A DNA stretch of 64,000 bases from Ascochyta rabiei (taxonomy: Eukaryota; Ascomycota; Dothideomycetes; Pleosporales; Didymellaceae): NCBI RefSeq assembly GCF_004011695.2, contig NC_082413.1, positions 1,409,001 to 1,473,000 on the forward strand, in the 5' to 3' direction. The notes beneath the pieces were generated by a model. That model worked only from the letters and a program-made list of their open reading frames with translations. It had not been told where the DNA came from and did no database searches. Positions 40,819 through 53,009 of this stretch are shown here, one piece after another. Position 1 is the stretch's first letter; each line of letters begins with the position of its first letter. The position numbers and the translations under genes are program-made.

Positions 40819-42194
40819 TCAACTTGTAATTATCTCAGACTCGTCTGTCCAAGGGCAATCCCCACCGTTGATGATCCAAAAGGTAACAGCATTTGCAAGA
40901 CCTTTGTCATCGAAGTCCCAGACGTCGTCTCTGATGCCATCACCGTATCGGAACTCTCCCGACAGAGCCACATTATGCAGACATGCTGTTGAGCTGATTG
41001 TCCGGAAAACCTGCAGCCATGTGCTTGTTTCTTCTCCATTAACGCAGAGACTTATAGCGTGCAGCCTCAGATCTCGTAAAGTCGAGCTGTGTCTGGCGAC
41101 TAACGACAAGAGCGCGTTAGTGTTTGTATCGAAATGACTTAGCGACAGCTTGCGAAGCTTCGGCCATGTTATAGGACCTTCCAGACAGCCTTGGTAACTC
41201 CACCTCTTCTTTACTTCGAAAGTATCCTGGATGGTCTGCGAAAAGCTTGTCGTGTGGTTCGCAAGAACAACGCGGCTATTGAGGATCAGACAGAGAGACT
41301 CAAGATCTCGCCTCTTGCTAAGATAGGCCGCGAGCCGGCCTGTGTCTCTTTCTGAGTTGTATGCCATGTCTCGGGCGCCGGGTCGGATTGTCATGCTGGT
41401 GAGTTCGGAGTGCATTCCTTTCATTGGAGGATAAGTTTCTAACCTTACCAAGGCTTTGGTATCCACGCCGGAGAATGTCCATCTCTTCACAGTACTGAGT
41501 ATTTGAGGCATTAAAAAGGTGTAGAGGGATCTTGAAATTGTATCACCTCTCCAAGCACTGAGTGGAGCGGTCACAGGTACTGTATCATGTTCTTCCGTCA
41601 TGCATACGTGCCGGTTGTTGAGCTGATAAGCGCCTCTGACAACATGGACTTCTTGCAAACTGAGCAGTCCAAGCCTGGGGAACGGCGAGGACATGCACAA
41701 TTCTTCAAATTCTAGATTAGTTCGTTTCTCGTCTTCTAATCGAAACAGGTAAGCCTCCCAGTGTTGTCGACTTGTAGCAAGCTCTTCGTATAGTGCAGCT
41801 TGGTCAGAACCAGCCTCTTGTGCTCTCAGCTTGCAGTATCTCGTCCACTCATGCCAATCTCTTACGTCAACACCTACTCTCCAACGATTGGTATCCCAGA
41901 TGAGGGTATTCACAAGTTTAGAAAGTTGTTCGTTTTGTGTGATGTGCTTGAGCTGGGATACACTTGCGCAGGTGCACCGAAGCGTGATGGTATGGAACAG
42001 TCCTGGCCTGCCCATCTCAGCAAACATTGTATTGGCGAGGCGATAGTTCGGTAAGTCGCTACGGTACACATGTTGCGCAATGACCAGGTGTATCTCAGGT
42101 GGAAGAAAGGGAATTTTCGGGCTGCCGGGCGTCAACGCCTAGATCTCAGCGTCAGAAGAAGAGCCGAAGCATTTGTTCGCAGACAAGTTACCAT
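40819..42194 (-). CDS. F-box-like protein of unknown target
   Basis: Probable substrate adaptor of the SCF ubiquitin-ligase type. The main exon (42138-40819) encodes ALTPGSPKIPFLPPEIHLVI, then AQHVYRSDLPNYRLANTMFA, a weak N-terminal F-box pattern. The remainder resembles leucine-rich or F-box-associated regions (LSLVARHSSTLRDLRLHAIS). This exon has no ATG before the F-box. A GTAACT donor immediately after an ATG at 42194-42192 and a GATCTAG acceptor at 42139 give a 53-bp intron and a first coding exon of only ATG; total 439 aa. An ATG further upstream, in frame with that ATG, would be another solution. The start is therefore uncertain; the body of the gene is convincing. Confidence 0.7.
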
Positions 42195-43031
42195 GACTTC
42201 ACAACTACTTTGTATAATTCCTGGGACAGTAAGCAATCGATAGCTTGCAGGTGTTTGGTCATTGTGAGGCTTGAAAGACGCGTCGAGGTCGGAGCGAGGG
42301 GAGGCGTCTACCTGGCGCGGCAGGGGTCGTGCATCTGATCCCTCTTCGGTAATAGAACCTCTTCCTCCTAAGCACAACGAAATTCGACGCTACGTTTGCG
42401 TGCGCGCATGCCTTGTAATGCAAAAAAACTCGTCCGAACATATTAACTATAATCGATTTTTGTAACAGTAACATGTGACCCTGAGTTTGGGGAGGGACTC
42501 CAGGTATTCAGCACCAGCTGCCTTGTAGACGAGTCTTAAAGTCGTGAACCAAGCTTGGAAGAACAAGAGGTTTGACCACATTGATGCTTTGGTGCTCGTA
42601 GTAGTGAAGAGAGGGAAAAGCAAGTCATGGAAAGCGAGAGGATGTGCAATTGTATAAACTAGGGGAGCAGAGTGACCCCTGAGAAAGAGAGGAGACAAGG
42701 GAAGAAGTTGACGCAGTACAAGCGGAGATGTAAAATAGTGCAAAGGTCCTGTGGAAGACATGATTATGGCGCCGAGCTCTCAAAGACATAGCATCATTAA
42801 GATCTTTTAGTGGAAGAAGGCGGTTTGCCTTCAACCTCTCCATTGCAAAAGCGGAGACGTGATTATAAGCATAATTCACACGGGGCACGATCTGCTATCC
42901 ACAGGGAGTAGACACATTCTCTATCATAAAACAGTCAGTGTTTTTCCTATCCAGTACTATGCAACTTCTAACCCAAGTGGTATCGCTCGCTAAATCGCAT
43001 CAAAGACAACAAATCTCAACTCATCGCGGCC
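42195..43031. other. Intergenic region without a supported gene
   Basis: About 0.84 kb. Minus-strand frames of up to 104 codons show no domain. It should contain the F-box gene's promoter and the 3'UTR of the DUF3602 gene. Confidence 0.5.
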
Positions 43032-43632
43032 CTAACCTTGAGCCTTTCCTTTCCCCTTATCCTTCGTGCTACGCATGACTATTGCACCGGCGTCCTCTTC
43101 TTCCATCACACTCTCCACTGTCGAGCCAGTCGACACGCTCCTGTCATCCTCCACACTGTTCCTCCCTCCAAACATCTTGCTAAGTCCACTCAAGCCGCTG
43201 TGACTCCTCGAGTGTGTCACGCTTGAACTCAAGCTGAACAAAGAGCCAGAGCTTGTGTTGCGCTTCATGCTGTCACTTGTACTCTTGAATAGGGACAACG
43301 AGCCGCTGCTGGTGTTGCGTTTCAGGCTGTCCCCGTCTACTGACGATGACAGAAGTTCAGATTCGCGACGCTTCTTGCTCGGGTCCTCGGATTTCGCATT
43401 CCAGGCTGCGTAGTAGTTGTCTGGCGATACGGAGAAGTTGAGCGGCGGAGATGTGGAGGGAGAGTTCTTGATGGATTTCCAGGCGCTGCGGATTGTGGAG
43501 CGGTGGTCTGCAGTGAAATTTTAGTCAAACCGTTCGCAGCGGGAAAGTCTTGAGAAATGACGTACGGATGTTGCCGGCGCCGCCTCGACCGTAAATGATG
43601 TAGGGGTCAGACTTGGGAGTCGTAGAAGGCAT
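43032..43632 (-). CDS. DUF3602 (Par32-like) protein
   Basis: Small, largely disordered fungal protein of 180 aa. Exon 1 (43632-43566) encodes MPSTTPKSDPYIIYGRGGAG plus NI. Exon 2 (43507-43032) continues HHRSTIRSAWKSIKNSP. The 58-bp intron is GTACGT...CTGCAG. The GRGGAGN motif is the signature of DUF3602 proteins such as yeast Par32, which regulates ammonium transporters. Two internal repeats, KRNTSSGSLSLF and KRNTSSGSLFSL, follow, then an acidic patch and a basic end. There are many candidate phosphorylation sites. The function in this organism is not known. Confidence 0.85.
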
Positions 43633-44612
43633 TGTGAGGATTGTATGTAGATTGTGTGTAGATTTGGTGAGAAGACCAGGGCGTGGTATTTCCCGAGTTG
43701 GGTGTGGAGATTGATGCTGTGTAACGCAGGTGTATAAACGACGTTGATTTCGAGTTCAGAGTCAAGTTCACAGAATGTGATTTGGTATAACCTAAAGGTA
43801 AAGTTGGGGTACCGTCCCATATAATCCTTCCCCAGACCCACCGTACCACCGTAGCATGCAGTGCTCCGAAATCGTCACCCCAGGCCTATCTCCAGCCTAT
43901 TCTCCCGACTCTTCCCGCATACGATCAATCTTCGTCTATCTTTCTCTACTCCTAGAGGCTGGAGCCAATCACAACGCTCTAGGCGTAGAAGCTTGATCGA
44001 GCTTGCGTAAGGGACACCGTCAGAACATTGGCCGGCCACTGTGAAGTGTCATGCTTATCAGAGCGTCGAGACGTTCGGTCACGTGGCAGGCAATTGTGAC
44101 TGTTACGATTTGTGTGACTTCGACTGCCGGGCTGAATCCGGCGACTGCTGAATGGGCGTGCTGGGTGGCGGGGCAAATCTGGAGATGAAACTAGTGTTCG
44201 AGTCGGTGAGATCGGCAAAGCTTCGAGAAGGCAGATCCAAGGACGAAAGGAAGAAGAGGAGTCGAGAATGAAGATGACGTAAGGTGACAAGCGAGACATT
44301 AATGTTACACAGTCAGGTTCAGGAGGGCATGCACTTGCTTAAGAGCTTTAAGCTGTGTATCTCTGCTATCTTCACGTCTTGGCTTGTAACAAGCAGCTAT
44401 CACATCGCAAGATGATTGCAAGATAGTGGTACGGCCGGCGGCTGTAGCGTGACACATTCCTTTGTGTAATTGTCAAAACTCAACCTCCAGGCTCCCAAGA
44501 TGCGACTTCACAACAGACCAAGGCCTTCATTAGCGGCGCCACCCGTACGCTAGTCCTCAACAGTCGTCAGCATGCCTAACATCGGACCCTTTTACAGTTC
44601 GCAACAACCAGC
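43633..44612. other. Intergenic region without a supported gene
   Basis: About 1 kb between the DUF3602 promoter and the 3' end of the HECT gene. No convincing gene is seen. Confidence 0.5.
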
Positions 44613-47600
44613 TCACACGACACCAAAGCCTTTTGCGTTTTGTATGGCCAGTTCCAGCTTTTTCATCATCTTGTCCTTGTCCCTGTATTCTGGCAGATAG
44701 AGTTTGCCGAAGCATGTACTGCTGGTGGGCAGCTGCTCCGAGTCACCTCCCATCCTAACGATGTTGAACGTAAGACTCTTATACCCCGTGACCGGCACCC
44801 TGTCGCTCGCTGTGACAAATTCCAACAGATGACTTGCATCTTCCTGTGTGTATCCTTGCACAATATCCCAGAAGGCACGAACAGTGGGGTGCATAGCATC
44901 GTAGTCTTCATATGTTGCACATGCGCGTAAATCGGAAATGGAAATGATTTGCGTGCCTTCGACGAGTTTTTTGAGAGTTCTGGGGGTAAACAGCTCGAGA
45001 CCGCGCGGGTTGAGACAAGTGTAGAAGCCCTTCTTGAAAGCTCTGAGCTGTGGGCGAACGGAGTGTAGGATCAGGTGCATAACGTAATCCCTGACAAATG
45101 CACCGCGGTTCTCGTTGGTGACCAGTGCCGTCTCGCTGGGCAGCGACGTGTTGTCTTTGCGCTCGGTCATGTCAATATCGACTTTATGGCCGAAGACTTC
45201 GTAGCTGAAAACATAGTCGCGCATGAAGATGTCTGCTACGTTATCGTCGTTCCATTGGAGGAGGGTATCGAAGCTTTTTGCTAGATCGGGCCAGCCGTCT
45301 CGGATGTAGTCAATGCTGGTGTGGTCGTCAAGGAATTTGAACCGTGAGTTCAGCATGAGGTTGTAGAATACCAATGGGAAGGTGACGGGCAAAGTGATGC
45401 CGTTGTAAATTGCGAGGCTGAAGAGCACGCCAAGCATTTTGAACTTCCAGAGAGGCTCAAGAGAACCCGGTTGAAACCATGTAACGCTGGTCTGAGGGTC
45501 GATTGTGAACATCCCTAGAGATGTCAGCCCAGCCTTCATAACAAGTACTAGCCGGCTTACCATAGTCTGGCGCAAAGGCCTCGCCCAGGACAACACGAAA
45601 GAACTCGTACGTCACACCGCCATGGTCCAGGCCAACTTCGCCTTCATGCTGGCCCAGCTTTACTTTCAAAGGCTTCAGCAACATCTTCCTTTCCTGTCTC
45701 CACAGTTGATCGAGCGTATCCTTAAGTGGCTCTTCTCGGCTGACATCAAGTACAAGGTAGTCATTCAGTGTTACCTTGAGTCGATGCTTGATCATGTACA
45801 GGTAAGGTTCTCGCAAAACCACATCGAGCGTCCGCAGCATCTGTTGGACGTGCTGAGTGTGGTCATACTGCGCGACCATACTTGTCAAGTTGATTGTTCT
45901 GAAGAACCTAACAAGATAATCGGTTGGGTGGAGTTCTGGGTACTGCAAAATATGTAGCAAGTTAGGTTGCGGTTTCCAGTCAAGGAACTTGACAGGATCA
46001 TTGATCTTGTTCAGATGCTCGTTGAGATAGGGGATTCTGAACATTTTAGACCAAATGTTCAAGCGGCGCTGTTTGTCATCTGCTTTTGTCAGTCCTCGTC
46101 CTCGCTCTGCGTTACAGGCAATGTACGTACAGAATTCGTGGAGCAGCATTACGGCCGTCCCGGCGCTGGACCATTTGTTGACTTCAACATTACCATTCCA
46201 CCTCTTGATGATCATCGTCTTGAGCCACTCTATGAACGTAGCGGTGACCGTCCAACCTGGCTCTTTATCCAACATGCTGGCTGTCTTCATCTTCTGCTTG
46301 GTATTCAACGCAACCTGCTCAGCAACTTCCAAATGTTGAACCAGGATGGTCGTCAAAGTGTCTTCCAAATTTATAGGCTCGATTGCTGTTGATGTTGGAT
46401 CCTTATGCATTGCTGAGAGTATGTGTTCGAAACAAGTTCGGGCGCCAATACCGCGTAACAGGCGATCGGCAAGCCTCACAGCCGGCTCGTACTCTAATGC
46501 ATCGATGATATTTACGTAAGGGTCGATGGAATCGTCAGTATTTCCAGTTGTGCTAGGGACAACAACGCCCCACGACCGCAGGCTGCGCAGTTGTGCCCAA
46601 GAACGAGGCCAACCGACAGGAACCGAAGACGTCAAGGCGTGGATGCATATTATTACGATGTGAGCAGCCTCGTAGTTGCTGAGGTAGCGAGAGCCAGCCG
46701 CAGATTCAGACTTGTCTGTGGAATCTTTTGTCGAATTGTTATTTGACGAAAGCTTGCTGCTGGTAGATTTCTGTGTCTCAAGTTCTGGCGGAAGGGTAAA
46801 CAGAGCTTCCACAGCGATAGCAAGGCTGTCAAATATCAAGGCTCCATTGCGTTGGTCCCAGTCCCTAAAACAGTGTGCAAGTCGATCAGAATCCAGATGC
46901 GGTAGCGGTGAATGTTGAAAGGCTTCGTTGGTGTCACGAAACGACTGTAGCAGTGTTTCTGCGTCGCTGAGGGTATAGAACAATGATCGGTTGACAAAAG
47001 CTCTGGCGGGTTGGAGCCGAGCTGTATCGTAGCCAACAGCAGGGAGGAAAGCTGAGCCGCGCTGTTGCTGTCCATAATGGACCTCATCCTTCAATTGATC
47101 TAGCAGATCGCAGTTCAGCCTCGAGGTAGCTGGAGCTACATAAACGTTGTGCTTTGGCTTCGTGGCCTTCTGATGTGCAGGCATTGGTGGTGTTCTAGTC
47201 TCTGCTTTCGCTAGGGGAGGCACAATCGAACCGCCGAGTGTGAACGACTTCCTGCCAGTCTTTGATATCGACATCCTTGGCAGATCAACAGTACAGTCAG
47301 TTGGTGCGCTGGTCGCGTTCTTGGTGGTATGAGCTTGGTCGGGAGTGGAGAGTCGATAATACGGTACTCTGTGAACCTGCTGACCATTACTGAGCACCTC
47401 AGAGTGGGTTCGAGCTGCATGCGCCTGACTCTGTGCACGAAGATTCTGCTGTGAACGTTGACGGACGATACTCGCTGTCTCATACGTATGTGCTGTGACA
47501 GGTTTGTCGTTCGGACTGCCTGCGCGTTTGCCTTGATGCGTCACGTAACTTTGGGCGCGCAATGCGTCAAACGCCCACAAAGCGCCAGGTATCTGCTTCG

Positions 47601-48285
47601 AGTAGGAGTAGATCAACGAAAAACTATCGTAAAGATTCTGCCCGATTGACTTGATGTCTTTCCTAGTCTGGTGTCGACCGTCAATGGCGCGTGCTACACT
47701 GCGTCTTCTCCCGGTCGATTGAGCATGCTGTGCATAATCCTTATCATCGCGGTCGCCGTATCCAATGCTAAAGTCAACAGCGCCTTCGATCCCAAGCGTG
47801 CTCGGAGACACCTTGAGCTCGTGAGGACAGAGACCTCGATGGGGGTTACTTTGACTGGCGAGGTAGTGGGCTAGTGCTCGGGCGGTGAGCTGCGTCGGCG
47901 GTCGATACGGTTTGCAGATGCCGCGCTTGTTGCACGAGAGACATGTCGGGGTATCACAGTAGGCGCTCTTACAGCCGTACAGTATTTGAGCAAGGTAGCT
48001 GTGCTGTTGTTAGCATCGATCACTGCGTTCGACGGGACGCTGGCAGATGCCACCCCAAACATACTGGCGCACGAGGTACTGGAACTGGCGCTGTCTTTCC
48101 AGGTGCGAGCATTCTATGAGCCGAGACGGGTCCTGCACGTCCACCACATTGCCAAGGCGGTGCTCCAACAGTTGTGATGAGCGTCTTCGAGGCTCTGATG
48201 GCGCATCAGACGGTGTGGTGCTCGAGCTGGATGATGCTTTGGGTTCATCTCGAGGACATCGAGGCCCTCCTTCCGACGTGGTCAT
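44613..48285 (-). CDS. HECT-type E3 ubiquitin ligase with UBE3A-type zinc-binding N-terminus
   Basis: Ubiquitin ligase that forms a thioester intermediate before transfer to substrate. Exons 48285-48065, 47998-45561 and 45514-44613 give 1186 aa. Intron 1 (66 bp) uses GTATGT and the second of two nearby acceptors (CACAG), giving LVR|HYLAQILYGCKSAYCDTP. That begins an AZUL-like zinc module: YGC, AYCDTPTCLSC, GICKPYRPPTQLTARALAHY and GLCPHEL, as in UBE3A. The HECT domain covers the last ~350 residues (LKVKLGQHEGEVGLDHGGVT, YNGITLPVTFPLVFYNLML) and ends with catalytic LPTSSTCFGKLYLPEY (Cys ~1154). Substrates are unknown. The middle is helical and linker-like. Confidence 0.93.
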
Positions 48286-48788
48286 GTCATAGAGCGAGCG
48301 TGTGGGCAATGCGTGTATATGTGCTGCAGTATTGATGATGAGTACCGCATTGTACAGCTAGACAGAAGCCGTAGGGCTGGTGCATAGCTCCCGCACCTGC
48401 CATGCGGCTGCGATCCGAGGCTGCAGGGGCCACCGAAGGCGACAGGGGCGATGCTTGGCGAGGCGAAAACGTCATTTCGCGGCGCGACATTTCAGATGGT
48501 CGACGTCTTGCCGCCGCGAGGACTTGTCGAGCGATTCCACGATTTTCGCCGTGAATGAGCCTGACGATAAGATCTTAGATACCTCTTTGTTCTTGCTTCC
48601 TGATCGCAGGTCACTCTAGCCTACAAAAACAGAGATTTTGCCGCTCGGCCAGTCACAGACGCCTCAAAAACGTTCCGCACAACCCCCACTTGCTAGTCAA
48701 TTATTCTTCACTTTCCCCTCGGTGACCACCTCCACGGCTCGCTTTGACAACCCACAATCAGAGCCACTTTCTCTCACAAGCCAGCACC
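48286..48788. promoter_or_regulatory. Divergent promoter region between the HECT gene and REI1
   Basis: A 503-bp interval between two divergent starts with no supported gene. Short frames here are not convincing. Confidence 0.5.
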
Positions 48789-50399
48789 ATGGCGTCCCAA
48801 CAAGTGCCCACCCAGGCCAACATCCAGTCCACGCACCCCTTCACCTGCAACACATGTCAGGTCGCATTCCGCTCGGGCGAGTTGCAGCGGGCGCATATGC
48901 AGACGGACTGGCACCGCTACAACCTGAAGCGCCGTGTTGCCTCGCTGCCCCCCCTATCTTCTGAGATCTTCACCGAGAAGGTCCTTGCGAACAAGGCCTC
49001 TGCTGCCGCATCCGCTGCAAAGGCGTCGTTTGAGAAATCTTGCGCCGCCTGCCAGAAGACGTATTATAGCGAGAACGCCTACGCCAACCACGTGAACAGC
49101 CAGAAACACCGCACAAATCTCATGAAGGCCTCGAGGACTGGGCAAAACGACGATGCAGTTTCGGTCAATGGCTCTGTCATGAGTTCGGCGTTCTCACTCG
49201 GCGAATCTATGGCTGACTCTGAGGCCACTGTTGGCGAGAAGGATGTCGCAGATGTCGCCGAAGGCCTGAAGACCACCAGCCTGGAAGATGCAGAGCCTAC
49301 AGAGGCTTCGACCGAAGACGACCGAAGCTCAGTTGCCACATCCAAGGTCATCACCGACCCGCTGCAAGACTGCTTATTCTGCAACTATAAGTCGCCGACC
49401 ATGCCGTTGAACTTGCACCACATGGGTCGCTTCCACGGCATGTTTGTCCCCGAGAAGGAGTTCCTGGCTAATCCAGAGGGCCTTCTTAACTACCTCCATA
49501 GCAAGATCCATGAGCAGCACGCTTGCTTGAAGTGTCACAAGGTCGTACACACAGCATCCGGTATTCAGACACACATGCGCGACCGCGGTCACTGCATGAT
49601 TGCGTTCGAGAGCGACGAGGAGCTCGTCGAAGTTGGCGAATTCTACGACTTCAGCAGCACCTACGATGACCAGGCCGCTTTCGACGAGATGCAGGATGAG
49701 GCAGAGGCTTCAGATGACTCTGCATCCACTACAGGAGGTGGTGTCAAGCTTGGAGCCAGGCGCGAGGCCAAGATCACCACAGAGGATGATGCAGCCATGT
49801 CCAGCGGCGAGGGTGACGAGGGTTGGGAAACCGACAGCACAGTTTCTAGTGTTCCAACAGACGAGATCACAGCTGTGCCCATTGACCGTTCCCACCGTCA
49901 CAAGGGCCTGCACAAGTCTCGACACCACAACCATGCAGACCCCCGACCCCACCGAGCCGCAGATGGCTTCCACTCACACGCACATGCCACACCCGTTGCT
50001 GTTTACCACGACGAATATGAGCTGCACCTCCCCTCTGGCCGAACTGCTGGTCACAGGTCGCTCAACAAGTACTACAGACAGAACTTGCGCAACTACCCTG
50101 GCGTCGCCGAGCGTATGGAGAATGCACAGCGCCGTCTCACTGCACCAGAAAATGATGAGGATGGCGATGCTGAGATGGAAGATGGTGAGGAGGGCCGTGG
50201 CCGCCAGAGCCGTGAGGTCATTACACGTGCCAATGGTGGCATGGGTATGATTGGTGTTAGCGACAGCAAGAAGAAGGAAGTCGCTGCCCTTGAGAAGAAG
50301 CAGCAGAAGCAGGCCGACCGTGCGAGGAACAGGTACCAGGCTGGTAACGAAAAGAGGCACAACATGCAGAAGCACTACCGTGATCCGCTGCTGCAGTAG
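48789..50399 (+). CDS. REI1: Cytoplasmic 60S biogenesis factor REI1 (ZNF622 family)
   Basis: Zinc-finger protein that acts late in cytoplasmic 60S maturation, with Jjj1 in Arx1 release, and probes the nascent polypeptide exit tunnel. Single exon, 536 aa. C2H2 fingers: CNTCQVAFRSGELQRAH at ~20, CAACQKTYYSENAYANH at ~85, a central CLFCNYKSPTMPLNLHHMGRFH and CLKCHKVVHTASGIQTH. The block LRNYPGVAERMENAQRR and the basic C-terminus ending NEKRHNMQKHYRD with PLLQ are typical. The ATG at 48789 follows CAGCACC; the longer upstream frame has no ATG. Product assignment is firm. Confidence 0.95.
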   Translation: MASQQVPTQANIQSTHPFTCNTCQVAFRSGELQRAHMQTDWHRYNLKRRVASLPPLSSEIFTEKVLANKASAAASAAKASFEKSCAACQKTYYSENAYANHVNSQKHRTNLMKASRTGQNDDAVSVNGSVMSSAFSLGESMADSEATVGEKDVADVAEGLKTTSLEDAEPTEASTEDDRSSVATSKVITDPLQDCLFCNYKSPTMPLNLHHMGRFHGMFVPEKEFLANPEGLLNYLHSKIHEQHACLKCHKVVHTASGIQTHMRDRGHCMIAFESDEELVEVGEFYDFSSTYDDQAAFDEMQDEAEASDDSASTTGGGVKLGARREAKITTEDDAAMSSGEGDEGWETDSTVSSVPTDEITAVPIDRSHRHKGLHKSRHHNHADPRPHRAADGFHSHAHATPVAVYHDEYELHLPSGRTAGHRSLNKYYRQNLRNYPGVAERMENAQRRLTAPENDEDGDAEMEDGEEGRGRQSREVITRANGGMGMIGVSDSKKKEVAALEKKQQKQADRARNRYQAGNEKRHNMQKHYRDPLLQ

Positions 50400-50682
50400 T
50401 GGATTGTGGACTCTATGGGCAGGGTTTTACGAGCATGTTCGGCGTTTTTGGGCATACAGTCTTGTATCAAGAGATAAGGGGTTAGATCTGCATTGAATGA
50501 GACATGATATCCGAATACGATTGGGGTTGCCATATGGGAAATATACATTCGAAGTTGAATCGTCAGAGAGAATATATCGAGCAGAATTACCTCTGTGTAT
50601 GTGCGACTAAGGCTGTCGTCATTTCTCCTCACTGCCTGACTTAGGGTAAACAAATAAGATCATTTCAGGTGGGTCTAACAAC
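50400..50682. other. Intergenic spacer between convergent genes
   Basis: No gene is seen; 3'UTRs of REI1 and the rhodopsin-domain gene are expected. Confidence 0.5.
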
Positions 50683-51976
50683 TCAAAAGATCCTCGGAGG
50701 CGTTCGAGGCCTCATCCCGAACTCAAGATCGACGACAGGATATCGTAGCTGGTTTGGACTGCCATCATAAGTCGTCATTAGTACAGCTGGAAGTGGCCGA
50801 TCGGTCGGACTCGTCACAGACACTGTGGGCTGTATGTGCCTCAGCGAGCCTTCAAGTCCACTTACAGCACTGCCAAGCCAATACGTAGTGGTTGCCTGAA
50901 GCTTGTCTCGCGAGTTGATGTTGCAGGGCCGATACGACGTGTCTCTTACATTCGAACGCGACTTTGATACGTGCCTCCAAAAGATTCGCATCGAGGGGAG
51001 GTTGTGGGTAATTGCAGCGAGGCTCATACCCAGGGCAGCCACGATCATCATCTCACCGACTGCGGCTGATGTGTCGATGTTGGTGGTGAGCCTGCGCAGA
51101 GAGTCGATGCGTATGAAGCCCAGTGCGACAGCAGCGGTGCCGGTCGTCAGCAGGCAAAAAATGTATATCTTGCGGCGTGTTGGCATCTGAATGGACCAAA
51201 ACATGGGAAGAGGTAGGACCAAGACGTAGAGGTTCAGTAAAGCGTTCTGGGCAACAAGTCAGTGTTGAATGGATGCTGGGATCCTGTCTAAACATACCAA
51301 CACGGCTGGCGCGTAAAACGCCAACCTTCGATCCATGCACTGCGCTGTCAAGTGTTGTGCAGGCTTGAAGGCCGCTGTGATGGGATTGCACTGGAACACG
51401 ACGAGAAGCAGGTCGATTATGAGCACCATGAAGTTCATTCCAAATCCCATACCGATCCAGAAGCGGAACCTGGACTGAGCGGAAAATGGCAGATATAACG
51501 TGAAGAAGGCGGTTCGGACGACGTAGTGTAAGAGAGCGTAGTAGATTGAGGTGACAAATAGCCACTGTGCTCGTCAGTTGAGTCGCGCATAGCAGAAAAG
51601 CATTACACGAACGATAAGGGCATCACCGCTTGGGTCGGAGTAGTTGCACACGTTTGGCGCAGGCCTGAAGTACTGTCAGAAATATTCTTCGTACTCGTTG
51701 TCGCTCGGCACTGACCCTGCACAACCCAAGAACAAGATCCTTTGCCAAATGCCCAGTGCGCCAACGAGTGACACCTTGACCGTCAGTCAGTCGGAGCTTG
51801 TGAGGGAATGACATTCATCTGCAGCTTACTCCCACGACCAGAGACACAACGTCATCCGCTTTCCAGCTGCGTTTGAGATATTTGCAACAGTAGCATCTGA
51901 GCATGCAAGACGCAATAGCACTTGGGAAGCTAGTCCAGGTCATGATGTACGTAGCGATCTGTAAGGGTTTCGACAT
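50683..51976 (-). CDS. PTH11-like integral membrane protein (fungal rhodopsin domain)
   Basis: Seven-helix protein of a large family of putative fungal receptors, of which Pth11 is known for surface sensing; the ligand is unknown. Exons 51976-51830, 51774-51716, 51664-51613, 51564-51298 and 51246-50683 give 362 aa. Small exons keep phase: DDVVSLVVG|VSLVGALGIWQRILFLGCAG, then PAPNVCNYSDPSGDALI, then WLFVTSIYYALLHYVVRTAF. Family landmarks are MTWTSFPSAI near the start, FQCNPITAAF, DRRLAFYAPAVL and NALLNLYVLVLPLP. One donor (GTTCGT) is weak, so exon 3/4 is the least certain junction. The tail after ~280 is disordered and cytoplasmic. Seven helices are not individually resolved here. Confidence 0.82.
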
Positions 51977-52916
51977 TGTGAGGTTGAACTGAGAGGGGCA
52001 GAGCTCGTGTGTACAAAATGAAAAGTATGATTATACTCACGACGTTGATCTTGGAGTACTACGCTACTCCTCCCTTCACCGCAGCAAACGCACGGTTCCG
52101 GTAGCCGATATTGTGACTGAATCAAACAAAGATCGTAGCGAGTTGGAGGCGTGGCAGGCGAAGTACTTGTAGGTGAATGCAAATCAGACAAAGCTCTTGT
52201 ACCATTTGCAGAAAAAGGGATGCTGTAGGAATGGCTTTGTTATCCGCAAATAGCACGCCCTGCCCTATGCAGAGTTACAGAACGACAGGATCAATATGCA
52301 TTAGTTTGCAGCGCCACTTCTCAGTTTGACTTGAAAAAGTAGTACTTATGTTGTACTCCGCGTTGCTCAGAGCATCGTCAACCGTAGCCGGACAAAGGTA
52401 AGATCTAGTGGCTCCAAGGCTGGTGATACCGTCGTAGTCATCGCACCCCTCTCAACGGCGATGCGTCTAAGTGATTTTCACGAAAATGAACTTGCCTCTC
52501 GACAAAAGCATTTCAGTGATCGAGGTGGCCGTCGTCCAAGGTGATGAAGCCAGTAGAAGGTCGCGACAGCTGACTAAGTCAGAACGCGCTCCTCTCACCG
52601 CAACATTGGGAGCGATCCGCCTTCACATCGCACGCATGTTGCGATAAATGACGACAATAGCAGTACGTTCTGCTTGAGGGGTTCCACGATTTCTTACAGC
52701 TATCCGTTTCCGTCACACGAGCGTCTGCGTAGGGTTGTTTGTAAGCCAAGCTTATTACGGAATTTCGGGCGGCTGTAGTGGGCTTCTTATGTGCCAGGCA
52801 AACTATCAGTCGACTTTCCCATATTGAGGCTACGCTCCTACAGAGTGGACTCTCTTTAACAGTAAAAATCAGAGTTCAATATCGTTATAGCTCAGTCTTT
52901 CATCATCAATACCATC
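51977..52916. other. Intergenic region without a supported gene
   Basis: About 0.9 kb, with lower GC than the left part of the window. No credible gene is seen on either strand before the tRNA-Glu gene. Confidence 0.5.
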
Positions 52917-53009
52917 TCCGGTATAGTCCAGAGGCTAGGATATTCCGCTTTCAACCGATCACTCGATTAAAGCACCGGAAAGACCCGGGTTCGATTCCCG
53001 GTACCGGAA
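52917..53009 (+). tRNA. tRNA-Glu (TTC) with a ~21-bp intron
   Basis: Cloverleaf: acceptor TCCGGTA/TACCGGA, D arm GTCCAGAGGCTAGGAT, anticodon stem TTCCG/CGGAA, loop CTTTCA...C with anticodon TTC at 52950-52952, T arm CCGGG-TTCGATT-CCCGG, discriminator A. About 21 nt are inserted one base after the anticodon (52954-52974), the canonical site of nuclear tRNA introns. The exact intron ends may slip by a base. Confidence 0.88.
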
